64,000 bases of DNA from Rhodothermales bacterium (GTDB lineage Bacteria > Bacteroidota > Rhodothermia > Rhodothermales > UBA10348), in NCBI GenBank assembly GCA_024711125.1, contig JANJTM010000025.1, positions 248,001 to 312,000 of the forward strand, in the 5' to 3' direction. This document shows positions 17,133-25,648 of this stretch, piece by piece. A model generated the notes under the pieces. It was not told the DNA's origin. It searched no databases and worked only from the letters and a program-made list of their open reading frames with translations. A program made the translations under genes and the position numbers. The first letter of the stretch is position 1, and each line of letters starts with the position of its first letter.

Positions 17133-17160
17133 AAAAAAAGCCCAAACCGGAGCCTGGGCT
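17133..17160 (-). terminator. Hairpin plus U-tract in the alaS leader (possible attenuator)
   Basis: On the minus strand AGCCCA (17160-17155) pairs with TGGGCT (17144-17139), separated by a 10-base loop and followed directly by a run of T ending at 17133. This is a small intrinsic-terminator shape 16-43 bases before the alaS ATG and downstream of the predicted -7 element. No gene lies upstream on this strand for it to terminate, which suggests premature termination of alaS transcription. The stem is only 6 bp, so strength is uncertain. Confidence 0.45.
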
Positions 17161-17178
17161 GTTGATCGGGCAGACTCG

Positions 17179-17186
17179 CGAATATA
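17179..17186 (-). promoter_or_regulatory. Predicted -7 element of alaS
   Basis: The minus strand reads TATATTCG, one step from TAnnTTTG, placing the transcript start about 55 bases before the alaS ATG. A well-spaced TTG element is not visible. Confidence 0.4.
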
Positions 17187-17299
17187 CGAACCGGTCCCCC
17201 CGGGCCCGTTCCGACCGCTTTCAAGATCCGGTAAAGGGGTCGTAACCCGGGGGCTGGCGGTCCGTATCGCGAACGATTCACCCAACCCGCTCCGATTCC

Positions 17300-18298
17300 A
17301 TGCGTACCCGACTCCTCGGCTCGGCCGTCGTTGTTCTCGCGATTCTCGGCGGTCTCAACCTCGTGCATGCCCTCAGGCGCGACCGGGGCCACGATCGTCC
17401 CACGACCGCCGGAACCGTGGTGTTCGCGGGCGACCGGCGGACCGACCGCGTGATGATCGACGAGTCGTTCCAGGTGCGGGAGGGTCAACGCATCCTCGTG
17501 GACGTCCAGCATGCCGACCTGGTGGTCGAGACCGCTCCCGGGCTCCAGGCTCGGATCGTCGTCACGGTGACCTCCGACGACATGCCCCGCGCGGTAGAGC
17601 GTTTCGAGAAGATGCGATTCTCGGCCGGGCTGGACGCATCCGGCCCAACCCTCACGTCGAAACCCGAGGACGGCGGGTTCTTCCGAGGATCCTGGAACAC
17701 CGTACGGATGGACATCCGCGTCCGACTGGTCATCCCGCGGGAATTCGACCTCGACCTGACGTCGTCCCACGGCGACGTGTCGCTCGCCTCCCACCGGGGA
17801 ACCGCCCGGATTTCGACGACCCACGGCGACGTGGACGCGGATGCGCTCGAGGGTGCGTCGATCACGATCGAAACGACGCACGGCGATCTGCACGCGTCGA
17901 TCCTGAACGCGCCGACCGTCACCCTGGGTACCACCCACGGGGATATCGAACTGGGAACGGTAACGGGCGACGTGCTCCTGGCGCGCACCACCCACAGTGA
18001 CGTCTCCATCGAAGGGCTCTCGGCCCGCGCCGACGTGGAAACCACGCACGGGGACGTCGCGATGTCGGTTCTCGCCACGACCGGACTCCGCGTGGAAACG
18101 ACGCACGGAGACGTCTCTATAGAACTGCCGAAACACCTCGCGGTCGATGTCGACCTGGAGGGGGACCCGGTGCTGCTCGACACGGACGGGGCGTTCGACG
18201 GGAATCGCGACGAGGAGCGGATCGTGGGATCGATAAACGGCGGCGGATCCCGCATCGACGTGTCGACGACGTTCGGCTCGGTGCGCGTCAGGGGCTGA
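17300..18298 (+). CDS. DUF4097-type beta-strand repeat protein with a THGD ladder
   Basis: 332 residues with an N-terminal membrane anchor or signal (LLGSAVVVLAILGGLNLV) followed by an extracytoplasmic domain. From residue 155 on, the motif T-T-H-G-D-(V/L/I) recurs seven times, with histidines at 157, 175, 194, 213, 232, 250 and 269, a period of 18-19 residues. That period fits one turn of a right-handed parallel beta-helix per repeat, as predicted for DUF4097 (putative adhesin) proteins. Stacked His and Asp side chains on one face could bind metal; this is inference. It stands alone between alaS (divergent) and yyaL (convergent). Confidence 0.78.
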   Translation: MRTRLLGSAVVVLAILGGLNLVHALRRDRGHDRPTTAGTVVFAGDRRTDRVMIDESFQVREGQRILVDVQHADLVVETAPGLQARIVVTVTSDDMPRAVERFEKMRFSAGLDASGPTLTSKPEDGGFFRGSWNTVRMDIRVRLVIPREFDLDLTSSHGDVSLASHRGTARISTTHGDVDADALEGASITIETTHGDLHASILNAPTVTLGTTHGDIELGTVTGDVLLARTTHSDVSIEGLSARADVETTHGDVAMSVLATTGLRVETTHGDVSIELPKHLAVDVDLEGDPVLLDTDGAFDGNRDEERIVGSINGGGSRIDVSTTFGSVRVRG

Positions 18299-18340
18299 GG
18301 GCCCGGAGAGACCGCGCGACCGCGTTCTGTACGGAATCCG

Positions 18341-20434
18341 TCACGCGGGCGGACCCACGTCGAGCCCGAGCCGACGCTTCAACTCGTCGGCCGTCCGGAC
18401 CGGAAGTCCGCACGCCCGACCCCGGCAGACATACGCCGCCGACTGCCATCCCGGCGGCAACGGCCGGTCGATCCCGAAGTGCGGACCCTCCCGATGTGCC
18501 GTCGGCGCGGCGGGATCCAGCCGCCAGACCATGGCGCCGGGCAGGTAGGATTCGGAGAGTACCGACGCGAGCGCATCGAACCCGGGGTCTCCGGGAACGC
18601 CCACCAGCGCAACCTCGACCGTTGCCGGGGAAGCCTGCATCCATCCGATCAGGAGTCCCGCGTACGAGCCGGGCGAGGCGTTCATGAGCCTCCCGGCGGC
18701 GCTGGCGAGTCGCGAAGCCGACTCGTCCAGGTCGGACCTGCCGGTGAGCCGGGCCAATCGGGCGAGCGTGTCGAGGGCAAGCGCGTTGGACGACGGCATG
18801 GCGCCGTCGTGGAAGTGCTGCTGGCGAACGAGGGCCGCGGGATTCCCGGACTCGGTGTGCCAGAGCCCCCCGGTACCGGAGCCGTACCGTTCTACCATGC
18901 GCTTGCAGAGATCGGTCGACCTGCCGATCCACTCGGAGCGGCCGCTCGCCAGCGCCAACTCGAGGCAGCCCCACGCGAGGAACGCCGTATCGTCGAGGAA
19001 CGCCGGCACGGAGGGCTTGCCCCGGAAGCAGACGTGGTACGGGCCACCCGGAACGTCCCACAGCCTGTCGAATACGAAACGCGCCGCCCGCTCGGCGTCA
19101 GCCACGAGCGCCGGTTCCCGCAACCGGGCTCCGGCGCGTGCCAGGGCGCCGATGGCGAGCCCGTTCCAATCGGCGAGGATCTTCTCGTCGCGCGACGGAC
19201 GCACGCGCCGTGTCCGACTCCCCAGCAGCGTATCGCGGATGCGATCCAGTCGTCTGACGCCCGCCGCATCGAGCGCGCCGCCGCCTCCCGCAACCCGGTC
19301 GCCCGCACGCCGCGGATGCAGCACGTTGAGGCCGTTCGATTCTCCGGTCGCCTCGTCCCGGTAGTTCCCTCCCGGTTCGACACCGAACCAGGACGCTGCA
19401 AACGCGGCGTCTTCCGGGCCGAGTGCGGCTTCGAGCTCCCCTGCGGTCCACAGGTAGAAAAGCCCCTCCCTCCCTTCGGAATCGGCGTCCTCGCCGGCGT
19501 AAAGTCCCCCCTCCGCTGACGTGAGGTCGCGACCGATGTACCGCGCGATACGGAGCGCGGTCTCGCGAAGCGACTCGTCTCGCGAGGCCTCCCAACCCTC
19601 GGTATAGGCCAGGAGGGCCCACGCCTGGTCGTACAGCATCTTCTCGAAGTGCGGAACCCGCCATTCGGCGTCGGTCGCGTAGCGGTGGAATCCGCCCCCG
19701 ACCTGGTCATGTATGGCCGACCCGGCCATGACCCGGAGCGTGTCGATCGCCATGCGCGTCGCCTCGGGGCGCCCGTTCGCAGCACCGTATCGGAGCAGGA
19801 AGACGATCGTGTGGGCCATGGGGAACTTCGGCGCGGCACCGAAACCACCGTGGATCGGGTCGTAACGGGACGCGAGCTGGTCGAACGCCCGGTCCAGGAC
19901 GTCCACGCCCGGATTCTCGGGCGGCGGCACGTGCTCGGTCCGGTGCACGAGTTCGGCCACCTGTTGGGCAGAGATCTCGACCTTCTCCCGCTCGCTCCTC
20001 CAGAGCCGGCCGACCCTGCCGGCGATCTCGACCAGGCCCGGGCGCCCGAAACGGGCGGTCTTCGGCAGGTACGTCGCCGCGTAGAAGGGCAGCCGCCGCG
20101 GGGTGAGCCATAGCGTGAGGGGCCATCCGCAGTGCCTGCCGATCGCCTGGCACACGGCCATGTACTGGTGATCGATGTCGGGGCGTTCCTCCCGGTCGAC
20201 CTTGACGCAGACGAAATCCCGGTTCAGGATCTCGGCCACGTCGGCGTCCTCGAACGACTCCCGTTCCATGACGTGGCACCAATGACACGTCGAGTACCCG
20301 ATGGACAGGAAGACCGGCACGTCCCGACGACGCGCTTCGTCGAACGCTTCCTCGGACCACGGCCACCAGTCCACGGGATTGCCGGCATGCTGCAGGAGAT
20401 AGGGGCTCGACGAGCCGGCGAGGCGATTGGCCAT
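18341..20434 (-). CDS. Thioredoxin-domain protein of the YyaL / DUF255 (SSP411) family
   Basis: 697 residues, the full length of the family. The N-terminus reads [20 protein letters not shown] and is followed by a thioredoxin-like fold with [14 protein letters not shown] (CxxC-type redox pair) and [12 protein letters not shown]. The rest is an (alpha/alpha)6 barrel related to N-acylglucosamine epimerases and glycosidases ([38 protein letters not shown]). The family is found in all domains of life; its biochemical activity is not settled. No signal peptide, so probably cytoplasmic. Confidence 0.92.
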   Translation of the reverse strand: MANRLAGSSSPYLLQHAGNPVDWWPWSEEAFDEARRRDVPVFLSIGYSTCHWCHVMERESFEDADVAEILNRDFVCVKVDREERPDIDHQYMAVCQAIGRHCGWPLTLWLTPRRLPFYAATYLPKTARFGRPGLVEIAGRVGRLWRSEREKVEISAQQVAELVHRTEHVPPPENPGVDVLDRAFDQLASRYDPIHGGFGAAPKFPMAHTIVFLLRYGAANGRPEATRMAIDTLRVMAGSAIHDQVGGGFHRYATDAEWRVPHFEKMLYDQAWALLAYTEGWEASRDESLRETALRIARYIGRDLTSAEGGLYAGEDADSEGREGLFYLWTAGELEAALGPEDAAFAASWFGVEPGGNYRDEATGESNGLNVLHPRRAGDRVAGGGGALDAAGVRRLDRIRDTLLGSRTRRVRPSRDEKILADWNGLAIGALARAGARLREPALVADAERAARFVFDRLWDVPGGPYHVCFRGKPSVPAFLDDTAFLAWGCLELALASGRSEWIGRSTDLCKRMVERYGSGTGGLWHTESGNPAALVRQQHFHDGAMPSSNALALDTLARLARLTGRSDLDESASRLASAAGRLMNASPGSYAGLLIGWMQASPATVEVALVGVPGDPGFDALASVLSESYLPGAMVWRLDPAAPTAHREGPHFGIDRPLPPGWQSAAYVCRGRACGLPVRTADELKRRLGLDVGPPA

Positions 20435-20489
20435 GGGTCGCCCGTTTTCGATCTGACCTGCCCGGGCCGACGATCCAGGGCCTGTCGGA

Positions 20490-21746
20490 TCAGCCCACGA
20501 CCGCCACGGTCAGGTCCATCACGTTCGTATGCGTCGGGCCGGTCACCACGAGGCCACCGACCCGTTCGAAGAATCCGAACGAATCGTTGGCGTCGAGGGA
20601 TCCGTGCGGATCGATTCCGAGCGCTCGGGCCCGGATGCACGTGTTCCCGTCGACGACGGCACCCGCCGCCGGGGTAGGTCCGTCGCGTCCGTCGGTGCCC
20701 GCCGCAAGGATGGTCACCGGCTTCTGCCGGCCGTCGAGTTCACACGCCGCCGCCAGGGCCAGTTCCTGGTTGCGTCCGCCCACGCCCGCGCCCCGGACCG
20801 TCACGGTAGTCTCGCCGCCCCACACCAGGCATCGACGCGCGCCGGAATCGATCGCCAGCGCCGCGTGGGCGACGATCCGCCCCGCCGACTTCGCTTCGCC
20901 CACCAACGGCTCCCCGCTGACCGTGACCTCGTAACCCATGGAGCGGGCGGCCATCGCGGCGGCCGCCACGGCGTCGCGATTCGATCCCACGCAATGCGTT
21001 TCGGCGGGCCGGCCGCGTGCCGCCGGCACGCCGCCGGCCTCCAGCACGGCGCGCACGGACGCGGGCGCCGCGTCCCACAGCCCGAGTCGCTCGAGCACCG
21101 ATCGGGCGCCCGGGCGCGGACGTGCCGGCGCGAGGGTAGGACCCGAACCCACGACGGAAAGGTCGTCCCCCGGCACGTCCGAGAGCACGAGGCCCACACA
21201 GCGGGCAGGCCGCGACCGCGCCGCGAGCCTGCCCTCGGCGAAGGTCGACAAGGCGGCTCGCACCACGTTGACGTCTCCGATGGGAGCCCCGCTGCGAAGG
21301 AGGAGACCCGTCAGGCTCGAAGCATCCTCCAGCGAGATACCCGGAGCCAGCGCCGGGAGCAGGGCCGAGGCGCCGCCCGACACGGCCACTACCACCACGT
21401 CGTCGGTTCCGGCGGCATCGACCAGGCACCGCACCTCCTCGGACGCGGAGAGTCCCGCCGCATCCGGTACCGGGTGCCCGGCCTCCAGCACACGGAAGCG
21501 CCGCAGCACCTGGCCGGCGGCGTAGCCGTGCGGCACCACCGCCAGGCCGGAAAGACCCGCCCCGGACAGCCCTTCCTCGAGCCGGCGCGCGAACGCGATC
21601 GAGGCCTTGCCGGCAGCGCAGGCGATCCAGCGGCCCCCACGGCGCGGTCCGGGGCCCGTCAGCGAGGCCAGGCGCTCGTCGGACAGCAGCCGATCCGGCC
21701 GCACCGCCTCGACGGCCCGTCGGAAGATGATCTCCACGTCATGCAC
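20490..21746 (-). CDS. Glycerate kinase, type II (MOFRL/GckA family)
   Basis: 418 residues from GTG at 21746 ([20 protein letters not shown]). It shows the DUF4147 N-terminal domain ([46 protein letters not shown]) and the MOFRL C-terminal domain ([45 protein letters not shown]). The enzyme phosphorylates D-glycerate, usually to 2-phosphoglycerate, feeding glycolysis or linking to serine and photorespiratory-type metabolism. A second GTG three codons downstream is possible. It is divergent from the M24 peptidase, sharing a 107-base intergenic region. Confidence 0.9.
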   Translation of the reverse strand: MHDVEIIFRRAVEAVRPDRLLSDERLASLTGPGPRRGGRWIACAAGKASIAFARRLEEGLSGAGLSGLAVVPHGYAAGQVLRRFRVLEAGHPVPDAAGLSASEEVRCLVDAAGTDDVVVVAVSGGASALLPALAPGISLEDASSLTGLLLRSGAPIGDVNVVRAALSTFAEGRLAARSRPARCVGLVLSDVPGDDLSVVGSGPTLAPARPRPGARSVLERLGLWDAAPASVRAVLEAGGVPAARGRPAETHCVGSNRDAVAAAAMAARSMGYEVTVSGEPLVGEAKSAGRIVAHAALAIDSGARRCLVWGGETTVTVRGAGVGGRNQELALAAACELDGRQKPVTILAAGTDGRDGPTPAAGAVVDGNTCIRARALGIDPHGSLDANDSFGFFERVGGLVVTGPTHTNVMDLTVAVVG

Positions 21747-21817
21747 CCCCGCAATTTCGTGCCGCGCGCGACGACGGGCAACGTGCGATTCCGGGTGCCC
21801 GGCACCGCCCGGTCGTT

Positions 21818-21825
21818 TATCTTGG
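21818..21825 (+). promoter_or_regulatory. Predicted -7 element for the M24 peptidase operon
   Basis: TATCTTGG, 28 bases before the ATG. It matches the recurrent TAnnTTG pattern found at 52214, 57007 and 60925, all 20-29 bases before start codons. No clear TTG element upstream. Confidence 0.4.
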
Positions 21826-21853
21826 CACACTCAAGGCATCAACGCACGATCTC

Positions 21854-22993
21854 ATGGCCTCCAACGACCTAGGCGCCGCACTGGCGCGCCGTCACGACCG
21901 CCTCCGCAAAGCCCTCGGCGATCACGGGCTCGATGCCCTCGTCCTCAATCCCGGCCCCACGCTGGGATACCTGACGGGGCTGCACTTTCACCTTTCGGAG
22001 CGTCCCGTACTCGCCTTCTTCCCCGCATCGGGCGATCCGGTCATGGTCGTTCCGGAACTCGAGGCCCAGAAGACGCAGGCGGCGGCGTTCCGCCTGACCG
22101 TGCACACGTATCCCGAGCAGCCCTCCCGCTGGCAGGCCGCCTTCGACGCGGCGGCCGGCGCCGCGGGAATCGGCGCGGCGCGAGTGGGTGTCGAACCCAG
22201 GTGGCTTCGCTACCTCGAGCTGTCGCACCTGCAGTCCGCGGCACCCGGCGCCACGCTGGCGAGGGAGGGCGAATCGGCCGTTGCCAGCCTGCGCATGCAC
22301 AAGGACGAGGTGGAAATCGCCACCATGCGCAAGGCGACGCAGATCGCGCAGGACGCGCTCACGGCAACCCTCTCGGCCCTGAGGCCCGGAATCACGGAGC
22401 GCGAGGCGGCGGCGGAACTCATCCAGAACCTGCTTCGCCTCGGTAGCGCCGGGGAGCTTCCTTTCCAGCCGATCATCGCGTTCGGGGAGAACTCGGCGAA
22501 TCCGCACGCCGTCCCGACCGATCGGGCGTTGCGGCGGGGCGACCTCGCGCTCTTCGACTGGGGTGCGAACTGGAACGGCTACTTCTCGGATCTTACCCGC
22601 ACGTTCACGTACGGCCCCGTGGACGAGGAACTGCTTCGTATCGCGCGCCTTGTCGAGGAGGCGAATGCCGCAGGCCGGGCAGCGTCGGCTCCGGGCGTCG
22701 CCGCCGGTGCGGTCGACCGCGCCGCCCGCTCGGTGATCGAGGCCGGCGGATACGGGCCGTATTTCGTGCACCGGACGGGACACGGCCTCGGAATCGAAAT
22801 CCACGAGGAGCCCTACATCCGCGGCGACAACGATCAGATCCTCCTTCCCGGCATGACCTATACGGTCGAACCGGGAATCTACCTCGCGGGTCGGGGGGGC
22901 GTGCGCATCGAGGACGACATCTGGATCAGACCCGACGGCGCCGAAAGCCTGAGCGACATGCCGCGTGCGGTCGTCCCGCTCGAAATCGACTGA
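21854..22993 (+). CDS. M24 family aminopeptidase P / Xaa-Pro dipeptidase
   Basis: 379 residues with a creatinase-type N-terminal domain and a pita-bread catalytic domain. Metal ligands are recognisable: LALFDWGANWNGYFSDLTRT (two Asp), FVHRTGHGLGIEIHEEPYI (His), and YTVEPGIYLAGRGGVRIEDD (two Glu). The enzyme removes residues N-terminal to proline using Mn or Co. Cytoplasmic. The next gene, a histidine kinase, starts one base after its stop, so the two are cotranscribed. Confidence 0.93.
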   Translation: MASNDLGAALARRHDRLRKALGDHGLDALVLNPGPTLGYLTGLHFHLSERPVLAFFPASGDPVMVVPELEAQKTQAAAFRLTVHTYPEQPSRWQAAFDAAAGAAGIGAARVGVEPRWLRYLELSHLQSAAPGATLAREGESAVASLRMHKDEVEIATMRKATQIAQDALTATLSALRPGITEREAAAELIQNLLRLGSAGELPFQPIIAFGENSANPHAVPTDRALRRGDLALFDWGANWNGYFSDLTRTFTYGPVDEELLRIARLVEEANAAGRAASAPGVAAGAVDRAARSVIEAGGYGPYFVHRTGHGLGIEIHEEPYIRGDNDQILLPGMTYTVEPGIYLAGRGGVRIEDDIWIRPDGAESLSDMPRAVVPLEID

Positions 22994-22994
22994 A

Positions 22995-24431
22995 GTGGCG
23001 CACGACCGCCTGGATATCCTGCTCGTCGCCCCGAAGAATCCACGGGCCGACGGGTTCGCGCAGCGCCTCGCGCAGTGCACGCGCCCGCGGCTTGACGTGA
23101 CCCGGGCGACGACGATGGACCACGCGACCTCGCTGGCCGCGGCGGGACAGTTCGACCTCGCGCTGCTCGATTTCGAACTCGTTCCCGATGTACGGCGGGG
23201 ATTCCTGCTGCTTTCGACCGCGCTGCATGCGCTGCCGATCGTGCTGTCCGTGCCCGACGACGCCGAAGCGGAGTTGCGCAGGGTCCTGCCGGAGGGGGTG
23301 CTCGACTACGTGCGTCGGGATTCCGACCACCCCCACGTGCTGGAGCGGCTGCTCCATTACGCCAGCCAGCGGTCGGAAACGCTCCGATCGCTGCGGGAGG
23401 CGGAAGCGAGGCTGCGCGGCATCGTGGAAACGATTTCAGAGGGTGTGCTCATCGTCGACGACGGCGGCGCGGTGCTGTATGCGAACCCGGCCGCCGAGAC
23501 CGTACTGGCCCGACCCCTCGTGGAAATCCTCGGAGCCCCTACCGGATTCCAGGTTCCGGACACATCCCCCGGCGTCGTGGAGGTATTCGGCGGTCGGCAC
23601 GAACCCGCGAGGCTGCACGTCACCGTCGGATCGATGACCTGGGAGGGCCGCCCCGCGCGGCTCGTCACCCTGCGGGACGTGACCGCGCAGATGGAGACGG
23701 AAGAGAACCTGCGCCGGTCGCGGGACGAAGCGCAGCGCACGGCAGGTCTGAAGACGGCGTTCCTGGCCAACATGAGCCACGAACTTCGCATGCCGCTCGC
23801 CTCGATCATCGGTTTCGCCCAGATCCTTCGCGACGGCCTCGAGGACCACGAATTCCGCGAGTTCGCAGACAGTATCATCACGAGCGGCAATCGCCTGCTC
23901 GAGACGATCACCTCGGTCCTCGACCTCACGCGGCTCGACGCGAACGCGGTCCAGGCCCAGGCGCGCCCCGTTTCGGTCGCGTCGGTCGCCCGCGAAGCGG
24001 TCGGCATGCTGGGGGCCCTGGCTTCACGCAAGGGACTCCCCGTCGAGATCGAAACCGCCGAAGGGGACGACACGGTGCATGCCGACCCGGCCGTCCTGCG
24101 CCGCATCCTGAACAACCTGGTCGGAAACGCCATCAAGTTCACCGAGAAGGGCTCCGTTCGTGTCCGCATCGAGCCGGACGGTTCGTTCGTGCGGGTTCAT
24201 GTGGTCGACACGGGTATCGGAATCTCCGAGGCGTTCCTGCCCCAGCTGTTCGACGAATTCACGCAGGAGTCCAGCGGATACGACCGCAGCCACGAGGGCT
24301 CCGGTCTCGGGCTCGCCATCACCCGCCGGTTATGTGCCCTGATCGGAGCCGAGATCGGCGTGGAGAGTGAACCCGGCAGGGGTTCGACGTTCACCGTCGT
24401 GATCCCGCACTCGCAGGCCTGGACCGATTGA
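22995..24431 (+). CDS. PAS-domain sensor histidine kinase (soluble)
   Basis: 478 residues from GTG at 22995. The first 120 residues resemble a receiver domain without obvious acidic pocket (LDILLVAPKN, FDLALLDFELV). Then come a PAS domain (GIVETISEGVLIVDDGG), HisKA with the phospho-acceptor His in LANMSHELRMPLASIIGF, and HATPase_c with LNNLVGNAIKFTEKG (N box), DTGIGI (G1) and GSGLGLAI (G2). No membrane segment, so it senses an intracellular signal. No response regulator is adjacent. It lies in an apparent operon between the M24 peptidase and a DUF819 permease. Confidence 0.93.
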   Translation: MAHDRLDILLVAPKNPRADGFAQRLAQCTRPRLDVTRATTMDHATSLAAAGQFDLALLDFELVPDVRRGFLLLSTALHALPIVLSVPDDAEAELRRVLPEGVLDYVRRDSDHPHVLERLLHYASQRSETLRSLREAEARLRGIVETISEGVLIVDDGGAVLYANPAAETVLARPLVEILGAPTGFQVPDTSPGVVEVFGGRHEPARLHVTVGSMTWEGRPARLVTLRDVTAQMETEENLRRSRDEAQRTAGLKTAFLANMSHELRMPLASIIGFAQILRDGLEDHEFREFADSIITSGNRLLETITSVLDLTRLDANAVQAQARPVSVASVAREAVGMLGALASRKGLPVEIETAEGDDTVHADPAVLRRILNNLVGNAIKFTEKGSVRVRIEPDGSFVRVHVVDTGIGISEAFLPQLFDEFTQESSGYDRSHEGSGLGLAITRRLCALIGAEIGVESEPGRGSTFTVVIPHSQAWTD

Positions 24432-24446
24432 CCCCCTCCCCCCGGC

Positions 24447-25643
24447 ATGAACGGAACCGAAGCGCTCGTCACCGAGCCGACCGCCCTCTTTGCACTGCTC
24501 GCCGGAGCGCTCGCCCTGGTCTTCCGCCTCAGCCGCGTCGAACGGCTCGGGCGGTTCTTCGAGGTCCTGCCGCCCGTCATCTGGGCCTATTTCCTGCCGA
24601 TGTTCCTTACGACGGCCGGAATCACGCCGTCGTCCAGCCCGGCGTACGACTGGATGTCGCGCTGGCTCCTCCCGGTCGCGCTGTTCCTGCTCATGATCAC
24701 GGTGGACCTGCCGGCGATTCTCCGGCTCGGTCCCCGGGCGCTCCTGATGATGCTGGCCGGCACGGCCGGGGTCATCGTCGGCGGCCCGGTGGCGCTCGCG
24801 CTGTTCGGACCGGTGCTGCCCGACGATGCGTGGCAGGGATTCGCGGCCCTGTCCGGCTCCTGGATCGGCGGAACCGCCAATTTCGTGGCCATCAAGGAAT
24901 CGGTGGGCGCCAGTGATTCCATCGTCGGTCCGATCATCGTCGTGGACACGGTGGTCGGATACGGTTGGATGGGGATCCTCCTGTTCCTCTCGGCTTACCA
25001 GGAACGCTTCGACCGCTGGATCCGGGCCGACACGTCGATCATCGAGGACGTGAACCGCAGGCTGGCCGCGACCGACGACACGCGGATCCCGGCCACGACG
25101 CCCGACCTCTCGATCATGCTCGGCATGGCCCTCGTGGTCTCGGCGCTCGCCGTCTGGATAGGAAACGGATGGCTGCCGCCGCTCGGCGATCCGACCATCA
25201 TCAGCGGTACGACGTGGGCCGTGCTGCTCGTGGTCACGGTGGGCCTCGCCCTTTCCTTCACGCGCCTGCGCACGCTCGAGCGCACCGGGGCCTCGCGCCT
25301 CGGTTTTCTCGCGCTCTACCTCCTGCTGACGTCGATCGGCGCGCGCGCCGACCTGCACGCCGTCGTCGAGGCACCGGTTTTCCTCGCGGCCGGGGTCGTG
25401 TGGATCGCCATCCACGTCCTGTTCATGCTCACCATGGCCCGACTGCTGAGGGCCCCGCTCTTCTTCTTCGCGGCCGGAAGCATGGCGAACATCGGCGGCC
25501 CCGCGTCGGCCCCGGTGGTCGCCTCGGTGTACCTGCCCGCCATGGCACCGGTGGGCGTGCTCATGGCGATACTGGGCTACATCCTCGGCATCTACGGCGG
25601 TCTGCTGTGCGCGTGGCTGCTCAGCCTCGTCGCGGCACTCTGA
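24447..25643 (+). CDS. DUF819 family membrane protein
   Basis: 398 residues with about ten predicted membrane helices. Family landmarks include SGSWIGGTANFVAIKE in the first half and AGSMANIGGPASAPVVA in the second, an inverted-repeat arrangement typical of transporters. A charged cytoplasmic loop (residues 185-220) joins the halves. DUF819 proteins look like secondary transporters, but the substrate is unknown. It begins 15 bases after the histidine kinase, so it may be regulated by or with it. Confidence 0.88.
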   Translation: MNGTEALVTEPTALFALLAGALALVFRLSRVERLGRFFEVLPPVIWAYFLPMFLTTAGITPSSSPAYDWMSRWLLPVALFLLMITVDLPAILRLGPRALLMMLAGTAGVIVGGPVALALFGPVLPDDAWQGFAALSGSWIGGTANFVAIKESVGASDSIVGPIIVVDTVVGYGWMGILLFLSAYQERFDRWIRADTSIIEDVNRRLAATDDTRIPATTPDLSIMLGMALVVSALAVWIGNGWLPPLGDPTIISGTTWAVLLVVTVGLALSFTRLRTLERTGASRLGFLALYLLLTSIGARADLHAVVEAPVFLAAGVVWIAIHVLFMLTMARLLRAPLFFFAAGSMANIGGPASAPVVASVYLPAMAPVGVLMAILGYILGIYGGLLCAWLLSLVAAL

Positions 25644-25648
25644 ACCGA

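Noticed and set aside
17139-17160. T-box leader in front of alaS
   Set aside because: No specifier loop or T-box consensus and the leader is too short; only a small hairpin with a U-tract is present.
14097-17165. A 1022-codon open frame on the plus strand across alaS
   Set aside because: It is antisense to a complete, canonical alanyl-tRNA synthetase; high GC keeps the opposite frame free of stops. Its composition (Arg/His/Val-rich) has no family pattern.
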